Source: Flavobacterium glycines (GTDB taxonomy: Bacteria > Bacteroidota > Bacteroidia > Flavobacteriales > Flavobacteriaceae). Taken from it: a DNA stretch of 64,000 nucleotides. The notes beneath the pieces were generated by a model. It was not told the origin of the DNA. It saw only the letters and a list, made by a program, of their open reading frames with translations, and made no database searches. The stretch covers positions 558,001-622,000 of the forward strand of contig NZ_FNEO01000001.1 in assembly GCF_900100165.1 (NCBI RefSeq), in the 5' to 3' direction. The translations under genes were made by a program, and so were the position numbers. Below, piece after piece: positions 27,570 to 36,329 of this stretch (the stretch's first letter is position 1; the number at the start of each line of letters is the position of its first letter).

Positions 27570-27585
27570 ATGTAAACGTTTACAT
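27570..27585. promoter_or_regulatory. LacI-type operator next to the susC promoter, 16-bp perfect palindrome
   Basis: ATGTAAACGTTTACAT, the same 16-bp core as the neighbouring site. On the minus strand it starts 5 nt after the candidate -7 element TACTTTTG, so a bound protein would cover the transcription start. This is the classical position for repression by a LacI-family protein. Confidence 0.75.
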
Positions 27586-27589
27586 CTGT

Positions 27590-27618
27590 CAAAAGTAATA
27601 AAATTTTATTACTACAAT
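27590..27618 (-). promoter_or_regulatory. Candidate susC promoter
   Basis: On the minus strand TACTTTTG (27597-27590) fits the Bacteroidota -7 consensus TAnnTTTG exactly. ATTG lies 17 nt upstream (27618-27615) at the position of the -33 TTTG box and matches three of four bases. This predicts a start near 27583 and a leader of about 230 nt. It is inferred from consensus only. Confidence 0.5.
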
Positions 27619-27718
27619 GCTTTTTATGGATTTTTTTTTATGTTTTTTTTAGCTTTTGCTTCTTTTTTTTATGTTAATTTTTCATTATCGAAATATTACA
27701 TGAATTTTAACAAGTTTA

Positions 27719-29737
27719 TTAGTGCGAAAACCAAACTGTCATCTCTTTACTGTTGCCATTTCCCCATGAAAAGTAGGGTACTAATCTTAATGAAAGCTGT
27801 TCTTTAGTTTGTTTTAAAGGCTGATATAGCTTTTTACTATCCCAGGAATTGGCATCAAAAGAAGCTTTTGCGGTAATTGAAATTAAATTTCTGTTATTTA
27901 ATTGTATTGTTTCGGTCTTAAAATCAGAATTCGTATCCAAAATAACTTCATTTACAGAACCCGGCTTAGAAATCCCATCTGATTCCAAACAATAAACTAT
28001 AGGTCCTCTTTTAACAGCCACCTGATTTTTAGTTTCTTCCACTAAAGGATTGGCTTCCATTAACTGCACTGGCATAGGAATATTTAAACTCACAACATCA
28101 CCTTTTTTCCATTGACGCTCAACAGTTACATAAGAACCGGAAGCTGCATTCGCACCTATTTCCTCACCATTTACTTTTATAGTAGCTCCATTACTCCACC
28201 CCGGAATTCTTAAAAACAAGGCATAATTCCCTTTTGGTGCTTTATCAATTGTAATTGTAATTGCTCCATCCCAAGGATAATTCGTTTGTTGGTGCAACTG
28301 AATAGCAGCTCCTTCTTCTGTTGTTGTATTTAAATTGTTACTTCCGTATAAATTAACATACAATCCTTTGTTAGTAAGACTGTAAGCATAATTGGCCACT
28401 TCAGCTACGGTTCTGGTTACATTAGGAGCACAACAATTAGACAAAGCAATATATCCTTCACGTGTATTACTCCATCTTTGTTCAAAAGGTAAATCGGCAG
28501 AAACATTCAAAGGATTGTTATAGCAAAATTTATTTCCATCTAAATTCATTCCGGACAACACACTATTATATAGTGCTAATTCTAATACATCAGTATATTT
28601 TGCATCAGCTGTTATTTGAAACATTCTCCAATTCCACAAAACATTACCAATATTGGCACAGGTTTCCGTATGCGCTGTAGCATTAGGCAATTGGTACGGA
28701 CGACCATAAGCCTGGTGGATTTTTTGAACTACGCTTGGATCATAAGAAGTTCCGTCAGGAGAAACGCCATCATACAAAGCACCGCAAGCACCCGTGATAT
28801 ACATTTTGCGGTAAGCTACATCATCCCAAATAGACTCTAAATTATCCAATAATTTTTTCTCACCCGTTTCGGCATACAAATCGGCAACACCAGCGTATAA
28901 GTAATTGGCTCTCACCGCATGACCCATAGCAGTAGTTTGTTGTCTAAACGGAATTCGATCCTGATTATCATCTGTTCCATCCGCCGTAGTTCCTTTTATA
29001 TCAATTAAATTTTTAGCCAATTCCAGGTATTTTGGGTTTTTAGTGGTACGATACATTTCGACAATTCCCATATAATGCGAAGGACAAATAGCATTTCGGG
29101 CTAACTCAGGCGAGGCTTTTTTGTAAAAATCATACAAATAATCAGCTACACCTTTAGCGATATTCAAAAAATTAGTTTTCCCGGTAGCACGGTAATGTAC
29201 ACAGGCAGCAGTCATTAAATGTCCCATATTATACTTTTCGAAGCCCAATTGTTTTTTTACTTCTTCAGGACCTAATGTTCCCCAACGCTCATCAATTAAA
29301 ACCGGAGTATGTAAATAACCATCTTTGCGTTGCACTTTTGCAAACATTGCTATAGCTTCGTCCATTTGCTTATCCAATTTTTTATCTTTGGTAACTGCAT
29401 AAGTAGCCGCCAAGCCTTCAAAAATCTTATAAAAATCTCCATCGTGAAAAGAAGGGCCTTTGAAAGTTCCTTTTCTATCTCCGGCTGCAATTTCAAAGTT
29501 GGCATAAGCATGCGAAACTTCATCATTATGATACAAGTCCCACATAAAAGGCAAGGTTTCCTTGTTCTCGACATTCAATTGTTCTTTCCAAAATCCGTTA
29601 GTCCAGTTTACATCCTGCAAACCTACACTTCGCAATTTAGAATAAGGACTCGCTGAATTATCTACCAAACCTTTGTTTTGGGCAGCAATAACAGCCGAAA
29701 AAAGCACGGCTGACAATAGAATGATGTTCTTTTTCAT
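27719..29737 (-). CDS. GH127/GH146-type (DUF1680) beta-L-arabinofuranosidase-like enzyme
   Basis: This 672-residue protein has signal peptide MKKNIILLSAVLFSAVIAAQ. The (alpha/alpha)6 core is clear: WTNGFWKEQL (45-54), CPSHYMGIVEMYR (218-230), TAHTETCANIGNVLWNWRMF (354-373) and SNCCAPNVTRTVAEVANYAYS (433-453). Glu358, Cys360, Cys435 and Cys436 align with the Zn ligands/nucleophile Cys set of the characterised GH127 enzyme. The general acid/base, which I place 16 residues before Glu358, reads Gln342 here. GH127 enzymes act on beta-L-arabinofuranose; one in an RG-II locus removes aceric acid. It lies 3' of the large PL1 gene and directly 5' of the susC control region, so it ends its own transcript segment. 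Confidence 0.88.
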   Translation of the reverse strand: MKKNIILLSAVLFSAVIAAQNKGLVDNSASPYSKLRSVGLQDVNWTNGFWKEQLNVENKETLPFMWDLYHNDEVSHAYANFEIAAGDRKGTFKGPSFHDGDFYKIFEGLAATYAVTKDKKLDKQMDEAIAMFAKVQRKDGYLHTPVLIDERWGTLGPEEVKKQLGFEKYNMGHLMTAACVHYRATGKTNFLNIAKGVADYLYDFYKKASPELARNAICPSHYMGIVEMYRTTKNPKYLELAKNLIDIKGTTADGTDDNQDRIPFRQQTTAMGHAVRANYLYAGVADLYAETGEKKLLDNLESIWDDVAYRKMYITGACGALYDGVSPDGTSYDPSVVQKIHQAYGRPYQLPNATAHTETCANIGNVLWNWRMFQITADAKYTDVLELALYNSVLSGMNLDGNKFCYNNPLNVSADLPFEQRWSNTREGYIALSNCCAPNVTRTVAEVANYAYSLTNKGLYVNLYGSNNLNTTTEEGAAIQLHQQTNYPWDGAITITIDKAPKGNYALFLRIPGWSNGATIKVNGEEIGANAASGSYVTVERQWKKGDVVSLNIPMPVQLMEANPLVEETKNQVAVKRGPIVYCLESDGISKPGSVNEVILDTNSDFKTETIQLNNRNLISITAKASFDANSWDSKKLYQPLKQTKEQLSLRLVPYFSWGNGNSKEMTVWFSH

Positions 29738-29770
29738 TTTTATAATTTATTTAATTCAAAAGTTATAAAA

Positions 29771-29846
29771 TTTAACCACAAAGCTCTCAAAGAGAACGCA
29801 AAGAACACAAAGCTTTGCGAAAAACTCTGTGTCCTTTGCGGTTAAA
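29771..29846. repeat. TTTAACCACAAAG-type inverted repeat
   Basis: Arms TTTAACCACAAAG (29771-29783) and CTTTGCGGTTAAA (29834-29846) pair with one mismatch. The interior has ACGCAAAG and CACAAAG words. It fills most of the 143-nt gap between the large PL1 gene and GH127. Similar words (GAACCGCAAAGTTCGCAAAG) follow trpS at about 59,583, which supports a dispersed family. Confidence 0.65.
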
Positions 29847-29880
29847 ATTATATTATCAGTAGCAAAAACTGCTACTATTT

Positions 29881-32349
29881 TTATTTTACAAATACATTGA
29901 TAATTCTGCTCATTGTATCTCCATCAGCATCTTTAACTGAAATTACCAATGAAGCAAATCCTTTTTGACTTGCTGTAAACTCCAATTCTTTTCCTTTTAA
30001 AACTGCTTTTCCATTGTTTGCTTCTGAAAATGAATACGCTGGTTTTTTCTCATATCCTTTGAAATAATCCGCAACAGAGAAAGTCAATTTTTCACCTGCT
30101 TTAACAAAATAGTGTGGTTGCGCCATCCAATTCAAATAATCCTCTAATTGGGTGTAACCATTTCCGGTTCCTGCATTTGCATCAGCGAAATCTCCCTGAG
30201 CAGAATTTGGATTTAATCCTTTTGATTCTTCCCACCAATTTGGCAATCCGTCCTGATCGGTGTCCCAGTCGGCAGGACGGCTTTCTGAAGGAAAAACTGG
30301 CCAACCTCCCAGATCGGCTTCATTATCAATCATCCCTCCTAAACCGCTTTTACTTCCTTTATAAGTATAAGTGCCTTTCAACGTTTCATCAATAATTCGA
30401 TTATCATGTTTATCAAAAAATGGTTGTGTAGCTCCTACATCTGACAATACATTTTTATAAGCCGCCACAGCCGATTGCGTATTTACATGTGATTCAAAAA
30501 ATGGTTTTGGCAAAAACACATCATAATCAACTATTGCGTTATTAGACACTGTAAACTTTCTTCCTTTTTCCTGATTTTTAAGATCAAAATAACCTGGCAT
30601 TACATTACCATCAAAATAATATTGTTGTTTTCCTTTTCCAACACCCTCAATTTGGGCATTTAAGGCTACAAATATTTTAGTTGAAGCACCCGGTTTGTAA
30701 TAATTGCCCACAAAATTTACTTCATTAGCACCACCATCTGTAGCTCGTCCACCCCAATTATAAACCACATTGTTTCTAATATCTATTTTTCCACCATAAT
30801 AACCATCACCATTTAATCCACCACCAATACTCCAATTTCTTCCTTGATTGTGAGCTAATAAATTATGGTGAAAGCTACCTACATCACCTCCAATAGTAGC
30901 AGCAAATCCATGCATTTTCCCAGCCGGATATTTATCATGTCCTGCTACATTTAAAGCTTCAGAAATTAAAGTTCGTTGTAAACTAATATTATGCGCTCCT
31001 CTTGAACTAAAAGATTCATCAATAGTCCAGCTGATAGAACAATGGTCTATAATACTGTTATTGGCACCTGTTAAACCCATTCCATCGTAAGTAGTTCCGC
31101 CACCGATGCGAACTTTCAAAAATCGGATAACTCCATCATTTCCGGTCAAACCAATAGGCGCTCTTGTAATTGTGATTCCTTCTCCCGGAGCTGTTTGCCC
31201 TGCAATAGTCACAAATGGTTGACTAACAACCAAACGAGATTTTAATTGGATATTCCCTGAAACATTAAAAACGATAGTTTTTGGTCCTACTTCCTGCTCT
31301 ACAGCATCACGCAAACTTCCCGGTCCGCTATCATTCAAATTAGTTACTGCGATTACTTTTCCGCCTCTTCCTCCAATGGCAAAACGTCCATAACCTTCAG
31401 CACCCGGGAAAGCAATTTGTGCCGGTTTAAAAAACCATACTTTTCCTTTTGTCACTTCTTTCGATCCATCAATTTCATCCACTCTCCAGTAATAGGTTTT
31501 CAAATTATTTAAAGACGCGTTATCAACTGTAGCTTCTTTCTTTGTTAAATTGCCTTTAAATTCCGGTGAATTATGATTGGCTTCAGCAACTTTTTGTTCA
31601 TTTTCTCCAAAATAAAAATCACGAGAAACAGCTCCTTCAGGCGAATTCCATGTTAATTTGAAATTATTATCTAAAATTACGTGTTGGTCATTATTAGCCG
31701 GACTTGGCGTATTGGCTTGCTTTTTTAAGTTTGGCAAATCCAATTCGAAACCATTAATTACTACTTTTTGAATTTTCCCATCTGCTTTTGTATCTGCTTC
31801 AAATCGGACAACTACGTCTTTTCCTGCTTCGGCAGTAAAATTAACATAAGCAGTAGCCGCCTGAATGCTTGAAGTCACTCTGTTCGTTGGCTGAATTGTT
31901 TGTGAAAGCACACCATTTACATACACTTTAACAGGAGCATAATTAGCCAATTCAGGACTATCAAAAGTATTGCTAAAAGCCAACAAACTGTGTTGTCCTT
32001 TTGACAATCCGCTAATAATCATTTCAAGATTTTTATCAGCAACTATACCATCACTTGTTAAACGAGCATAAAATGGCGCCTGCATTCCTGTTTTGTACCA
32101 ACTCGAATTAATCGCCCCGTTTACCGCCACTTTTATATCGCCAAAAGTTTTCTCAAAATGCGTTCCTTCGCTTATAGGCCAGGAAATATAATTAGGATCA
32201 TTTACTTCTAAAGTCCTGCGTGATGCTAAGTCAAAATCGACTTTTAATGATTTTGTAGCCGAATTTACATTCTGATTTTGCGCACTCAAAATCGATGTAA
32301 ACGTTATCATTGTTCCTGCACAAAAAGCAAGCTGCTTAACTAAATTCAT
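29881..32349 (-). CDS. Multidomain PL1 pectate lyase
   Basis: This 822-residue protein has signal peptide MNLVKQLAFCAGTMITFTSILSA. Visible order: a galactose-binding-like beta-sandwich (about 36-205, MIISGLSKGQHSLLAFSNTFD, VKVYVNGV), an FN3-like module (about 212-308, FKLTWNSPEG ... YYWRVDEID), the PL1 beta-helix from IAFPGAEGYGRFAIGGRGGK (312-331) with VTIAGQTAPGEGITI, IDHCSISWTIDESF and a TSP3-like calcium segment DTDQDGLPNWWEESKGLNP, and finally an Ig/cadherin-like domain (about 745-822). The extra modules suggest polymer binding, so it may be the surface endo-lyase that makes the first cuts, while the two shorter PL1 enzymes finish. The gap to the upstream DUF5703 gene is 5 nt. Confidence 0.92.
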   Translation of the reverse strand: MNLVKQLAFCAGTMITFTSILSAQNQNVNSATKSLKVDFDLASRRTLEVNDPNYISWPISEGTHFEKTFGDIKVAVNGAINSSWYKTGMQAPFYARLTSDGIVADKNLEMIISGLSKGQHSLLAFSNTFDSPELANYAPVKVYVNGVLSQTIQPTNRVTSSIQAATAYVNFTAEAGKDVVVRFEADTKADGKIQKVVINGFELDLPNLKKQANTPSPANNDQHVILDNNFKLTWNSPEGAVSRDFYFGENEQKVAEANHNSPEFKGNLTKKEATVDNASLNNLKTYYWRVDEIDGSKEVTKGKVWFFKPAQIAFPGAEGYGRFAIGGRGGKVIAVTNLNDSGPGSLRDAVEQEVGPKTIVFNVSGNIQLKSRLVVSQPFVTIAGQTAPGEGITITRAPIGLTGNDGVIRFLKVRIGGGTTYDGMGLTGANNSIIDHCSISWTIDESFSSRGAHNISLQRTLISEALNVAGHDKYPAGKMHGFAATIGGDVGSFHHNLLAHNQGRNWSIGGGLNGDGYYGGKIDIRNNVVYNWGGRATDGGANEVNFVGNYYKPGASTKIFVALNAQIEGVGKGKQQYYFDGNVMPGYFDLKNQEKGRKFTVSNNAIVDYDVFLPKPFFESHVNTQSAVAAYKNVLSDVGATQPFFDKHDNRIIDETLKGTYTYKGSKSGLGGMIDNEADLGGWPVFPSESRPADWDTDQDGLPNWWEESKGLNPNSAQGDFADANAGTGNGYTQLEDYLNWMAQPHYFVKAGEKLTFSVADYFKGYEKKPAYSFSEANNGKAVLKGKELEFTASQKGFASLVISVKDADGDTMSRIINVFVK

Positions 32350-32354
32350 AATTT

Positions 32355-34697
32355 TTATTTTAAATTTTCTTTTTCTGTAAGAGTAGTTCCTAACAGATTT
32401 ACAATATCCTTTTCTCTCTCTTTTGGAAAAACGTTCAGAAAAGTTACTTTCCCTTTTTCCATTTTCACTTCAACAGTAGTATTTTTTGGTGCATGCAACT
32501 TAAAGTGTACATCCCAAGTTGCTGGCCAGGCCGGAAAAATATAAATTTTATCCCCGTTGGTTTGCAACAGCATTTCCTGCATTCCTATCATCCCTGAACC
32601 TCCCCAGTTGTGATCAGGAACCCAGTCATAACCCGGTCCCCAAAAAGCAGGGAAACGTCGGTCTGAATTTGCCATTTTTAACAAATTGTATTTCGCCGCT
32701 TCTTCGGTTAATCCCAATCTCGCTGCAAAAATATTATCCTGTTTCCAGCCTACATGACTTCTGAATTTCAATGCATCCGTATCATATTTCCAGGTATTCA
32801 AAGCGGTTTTAAAATCTGCTTTTCCAAGACCGTATATTCCCCAGGGAAATACTGAATACAATTGTGGCACTTCAGAATTATTGATTCTTTCCCAGCTTTT
32901 GGCCGGAGCCAATGTTTTATTTCCTCCAAATTCTCTGAAATTCAACGGCGGAATTCGCGTTTGAAAAGCTTTCAAATACTCCAAATCTTCTTTGGACAAT
33001 TCTTTTTCAGAAAACTGCAATAACTTCTCAGTAATAACTTTTAAAGCCGAAATTGTACTATTCGAATTATACGCCATTTTATAAGTCTCAGCTCCTGAAC
33101 CAGGATACAAAACCAATTTCCCTTCACCATCCAAAGCTTTTCGACCACGTTGTTTCGCTAAATACTGATAATGCTCATCAAAAAAACGAAGACAACTAAT
33201 GATAAACGGATTGTATTTTCGAATATCTTCATTTGCATATTCTTTTTGCTGAATCATCATCTGGCAAAACTCAAAAACTGTATCCCATTCATATTCAAGC
33301 CAGGCATTGTATTCCATTCCTGCATCATAATCTGCCGGACGTTTCCATTCGTATTCAGCAGGATTTGGCAAAGCAAAATTTTCTAATTGCTCGGTAAAAG
33401 CCGCTCCACCATGTTTCCAATATACCTGAGAACGTAATTCGGCATTTTTTTGCAAACTCAAATAATAATCCAATTGCGATTTCATCATATCAAAATCACC
33501 ACTTTTAAGCATTGGAGCATAAACCAATCGCTGATTTTGCGCCGTCATTGTTCCTCCACCCCAATTCCTGAAATCAGGAGTAAAATTCAAATCCTTATTA
33601 GTATAAACCGGATCTACAGTAAATAATCCACCATTGAATTTGGTTGGGTATTTTCCATAGGCATTACAACCCAACATATAGCGAAACAACTGGTAATTTT
33701 GACCGATTTGATAAACGGAATCCTTTTTTGTTTTCTCATTTTCAGTAAAAACAAAACTTCGTTTCCAAAAATCATGCCACCAACTAATAGTTTTTTCTTC
33801 AGCCTTATTATTTTTAATCTTTTTATAGCTTGAAATCTGATTTTTCAGTTCTTTATTCCACAAAGTCGCATCCACCGATTGATTGGTATACAACTGTATT
33901 TGAAACTGATGTTTCTTTGCAGCTTTCACACTCGAAAGTCGGTAAGCTTTGAAATCCGTATCCTGATAAATTCCGTTATAAGTTCCATCGGCTTTCAAAT
34001 TACTTCCGGTTATGAATCCTCCAAAAGTAAGATTCGCCAGCGGATTCATCATTTGGTCTTTTACCGACTCCATTTTTTGTTGCTTTACAGCCACATCAAA
34101 AACAGTATATTCTCTGTTTCTGTGATAAAATTTCAGACCGTTACCTTCAAAAGCAATAGAATCTTTATAAGTGATAATATCACCCTGAGGGGCCCATTTA
34201 TAAGAATTGGCATTATTGGCTTTGCCTTTAGAATCACGGTTTTTGTAACGCCAACTCTCATAAGCAGCCGTCATTTTCAAAGGCGTCTTGCTCTCTAAAT
34301 CAACATGAATTACCGGATTGAAAACGTCCACCCACAATTTTACTGTAGTTCCGTTTTGCGAAATACTAATACAACCATCTTTCAACAACAATTCCTGTTT
34401 AAAACCCTCATTATCCTTAAAAGGATTAGGACTCAAACTCACTTTCACCCGTCCTAATTTCAATAAAGTATTGTGTTCGTCAAAAGTTCCGCTACGGGAA
34501 AAATAAAAATACAAATCGCCTTTTTCTACCCATACATTCGCACCAATATCACCCCCACCCAACGGCATGGATTCTGAGGAATTCTGGCTTTGTGTATTCC
34601 AAACCTGATTGTAATTTTCAAGCGTAGCAATTTGCGCTTTGACACAAAACGTTAAAAATAGTAGAAATATGGAAATTAAATTTTTCAAACTTGACAT
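32355..34697 (-). CDS. DUF5703-type (alpha/alpha)6 putative glycoside hydrolase
   Basis: This 780-residue protein has signal peptide MSSLKNLISIFLLFLTFCVKA. It opens with YNQVWNTQSQNSSESMPLGGGDIGANVWVEKGDLYFYFSRSGTFDE, a DUF5703 N-terminal signature reminiscent of the GH95 opening (MPLGGGDIGANVW versus LPLGNGRLGAMVF). The central part has NQLFRY-type barrel helices and FRNWGGGTMTAQNQRLVY. Near the end it has DWVPDHNWGGSGMIGMQEMLLQ and IYIFPAWPATWDVHFKLHAP, features shared with GH95/GH65-like clans. No characterised activity is known to me for this family. It is translated just upstream of the multidomain PL1 (5-nt gap), so its substrate is probably a pectin fragment. The fold is likely, the function unknown. 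Confidence 0.78.
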   Translation of the reverse strand: MSSLKNLISIFLLFLTFCVKAQIATLENYNQVWNTQSQNSSESMPLGGGDIGANVWVEKGDLYFYFSRSGTFDEHNTLLKLGRVKVSLSPNPFKDNEGFKQELLLKDGCISISQNGTTVKLWVDVFNPVIHVDLESKTPLKMTAAYESWRYKNRDSKGKANNANSYKWAPQGDIITYKDSIAFEGNGLKFYHRNREYTVFDVAVKQQKMESVKDQMMNPLANLTFGGFITGSNLKADGTYNGIYQDTDFKAYRLSSVKAAKKHQFQIQLYTNQSVDATLWNKELKNQISSYKKIKNNKAEEKTISWWHDFWKRSFVFTENEKTKKDSVYQIGQNYQLFRYMLGCNAYGKYPTKFNGGLFTVDPVYTNKDLNFTPDFRNWGGGTMTAQNQRLVYAPMLKSGDFDMMKSQLDYYLSLQKNAELRSQVYWKHGGAAFTEQLENFALPNPAEYEWKRPADYDAGMEYNAWLEYEWDTVFEFCQMMIQQKEYANEDIRKYNPFIISCLRFFDEHYQYLAKQRGRKALDGEGKLVLYPGSGAETYKMAYNSNSTISALKVITEKLLQFSEKELSKEDLEYLKAFQTRIPPLNFREFGGNKTLAPAKSWERINNSEVPQLYSVFPWGIYGLGKADFKTALNTWKYDTDALKFRSHVGWKQDNIFAARLGLTEEAAKYNLLKMANSDRRFPAFWGPGYDWVPDHNWGGSGMIGMQEMLLQTNGDKIYIFPAWPATWDVHFKLHAPKNTTVEVKMEKGKVTFLNVFPKEREKDIVNLLGTTLTEKENLK

Positions 34698-34710
34698 TTT
34701 TTAAGTCCTG

Positions 34711-34786
34711 TTTGTCATTCCGACGAAGGAGGAATCTTCGTTAGTTACTCACTTTGCTGAGATTCCTCCTTCGTCGGAATGACAAA
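34711..34786. repeat. Perfect 26-bp inverted repeat (GTCATTCCGACGAAGGAGG family)
   Basis: Arms at 34711-34736 and 34761-34786 are exact reverse complements over 26 bp, enclosing 24 nt. It lies between the SGNH esterase gene and the DUF5703 gene. One lone arm with one changed base occurs at 43,188-43,212. The family is known to me as a common Flavobacteriia intergenic repeat. The RNA hairpin could stop or stabilise the transcript. Confidence 0.8.
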
Positions 34787-34809
34787 ATTGTCTATATTTT
34801 TTTAAAACC

Positions 34810-36237
34810 TTACCAATTATCCGTTCTAAACGATGAAACTGGTAAACCTCCTGTGCTGAAAATTTGTGCTTCGGCGAAATCTTTGAACAAATAACGAACA
34901 GCAACCGGCTTAATCACCTTATCCGAAGTCAGCACTACAGATTTTCTTCTTACTTCTGCTTTTGCAGGATAAAACACCTTATCCTCTCCTGCAATTTGAA
35001 ATCCGGTTACTTCTTTACCATTAGATGTGATACCATTTGGCGCTTTGTCGAATGAAACGGTCACTGAATTATCCTTAATTTCCATTGCTTTATATTCCGG
35101 ACTTTCAAATTCAAAACCGGTAATTCCATAAGTTTTCGTCAAAGCCAAATAACCTAATCGGGTTCCTCCGGCTTCTTTATGAATCGGATGAATATTATTT
35201 TCTTCACCAATATCCATCAAAACCGCCATTCCGGAATTCGAAATTTCATTCGAAGCTTTCAACTGAGCTTCACGCAAATAAGCCGAATTGTATTCTTCTT
35301 TATTGTCTTTTGGATGAAATTGAGCATAATTAAAAGGAGCAATTTGCGCATAATAAAACGGGAAATCACCTTGTCCCCAAAGTCCTCTCCAGCTGCTCAC
35401 CATCTTTTTCATCAAATCTTTGTATTGTCCGGCGCGCTCATAATTCGATTCACCCTGATACCAGATACAACCTTTGATTCCGTAACCAATCACCGGCGAA
35501 AGCATCCCATTAAATAAAGTTGTCGGCACACGATTCGGATCTTTGGCTAATTCTTCTTTTGTAGTTGGAATTTTAACGTTCGTAAAATCTTTCAACATTT
35601 CCTGATTCATCCAGGCTTCCATGCTCGAACCTCCGTAAGAAACATGAATTAAGCCCACAGGCACATTCAAAACTTCCTGCAACAATGAACCAAAATACCA
35701 AGCCGTAGCACTAAAATTGCCCGTAGTTTGTGGGCCGGCTGTATACCATTGTCCTTCAAAATCTTCATTTGGTGTCAACACCGTAGCTCTTGGAATCGTA
35801 ATGAAACGGATTTGTTTGTTGGTCGAATGTACAATTAGCTCGTTTCCTTTATATACGGCTTGCCCGGGAAATCCTTTCAAAGGCATTTCCATATTAGACT
35901 GACCGGAACACAACCAAACTTCTCCAATTAATATATTTTTAATTGATTTTGTTTCCTTAGCATCCGAAACTGTAATTGTATAAGGACCGCCAGCCACAGG
36001 CGTTTTCAAAGCTATTTTCCATTTCCCTGTTTCGTCAGCCTTTACTTGATAGATTTTGGCATCCCAGGAAGTTTTAATTTTGATGCTTTGATTTTTATCA
36101 GCCCAACCCCAAATAGGAACATTACTTTGCTGTTGCAACATCATATTATCCGAAAACAAAGCCGGTAATTTTATTTTTGCATTGATTTGGAAACTTCCTA
36201 AAATCAAAAAAAACGTAATAATTGAATTTTTCATCAC
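34810..36237 (-). CDS. SGNH-type (sialate O-acetylesterase-like) carbohydrate esterase
   Basis: This 475-residue protein has a signal peptide ending near FQINA (residue 20). It opens with KLPALFSDNMMLQQQSNVPIWGWA, typical for this family, and carries LCSGQSNMEMP with nucleophile Ser114, IWYQGESN (258-265) and a C-terminal block DIGEENNIHPIHKEAGGTRLG with Asp342 and His350. An internal beta-sandwich (about 28-100) precedes the SGNH fold. Automated naming would be sialate O-acetylesterase. In this pectin locus removal of O-acetyl groups from rhamnogalacturonan is the better inference. The gene starts 92 nt after the GH106 stop with a weak inverted repeat between. Confidence 0.88.
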   Translation of the reverse strand: MMKNSIITFFLILGSFQINAKIKLPALFSDNMMLQQQSNVPIWGWADKNQSIKIKTSWDAKIYQVKADETGKWKIALKTPVAGGPYTITVSDAKETKSIKNILIGEVWLCSGQSNMEMPLKGFPGQAVYKGNELIVHSTNKQIRFITIPRATVLTPNEDFEGQWYTAGPQTTGNFSATAWYFGSLLQEVLNVPVGLIHVSYGGSSMEAWMNQEMLKDFTNVKIPTTKEELAKDPNRVPTTLFNGMLSPVIGYGIKGCIWYQGESNYERAGQYKDLMKKMVSSWRGLWGQGDFPFYYAQIAPFNYAQFHPKDNKEEYNSAYLREAQLKASNEISNSGMAVLMDIGEENNIHPIHKEAGGTRLGYLALTKTYGITGFEFESPEYKAMEIKDNSVTVSFDKAPNGITSNGKEVTGFQIAGEDKVFYPAKAEVRRKSVVLTSDKVIKPVAVRYLFKDFAEAQIFSTGGLPVSSFRTDNW

Positions 36238-36270
36238 TAAAATTTCATTTTAATTCTATTAAACTCTCAC

Positions 36271-36319
36271 CATTAAGAAGTTAAGTTTCATTTAGCTTAA
36301 TACTCTAAATATCTTAATG
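36271..36319. repeat. CATTAAGA / TCTTAATG inverted repeat
   Basis: Eight-bp arms at 36271-36278 and 36312-36319 enclose an AT-rich interior with GTTAAG and GCTTAA words. It resembles the repeat at 17545-17602. The match is loose, hence modest confidence. Confidence 0.4.
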
Positions 36320-36329
36320 ATAAAAAAAC

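Larger units (their letters stand above)
27350..27718 (-). promoter_or_regulatory. susC upstream regulatory region (369 nt, no gene)
   Basis: This is the longest non-coding stretch in the window. It contains a candidate promoter (27590-27618 minus strand), two palindromic operators (27570-27585 and 27499-27524) and then an AT-rich leader of about 150 nt before the susC ATG. Beyond the promoter (27620-27718) I see only AT-rich sequence with poly-T runs and no clear terminator for the GH127 gene that ends at 27719. I found no open reading frame worth calling. Confidence 0.75.

Noticed and set aside
33879..34298. 139-codon plus-strand frame
   Set aside because: Antisense shadow of the DUF5703 gene; composition is typical of a shadow frame.
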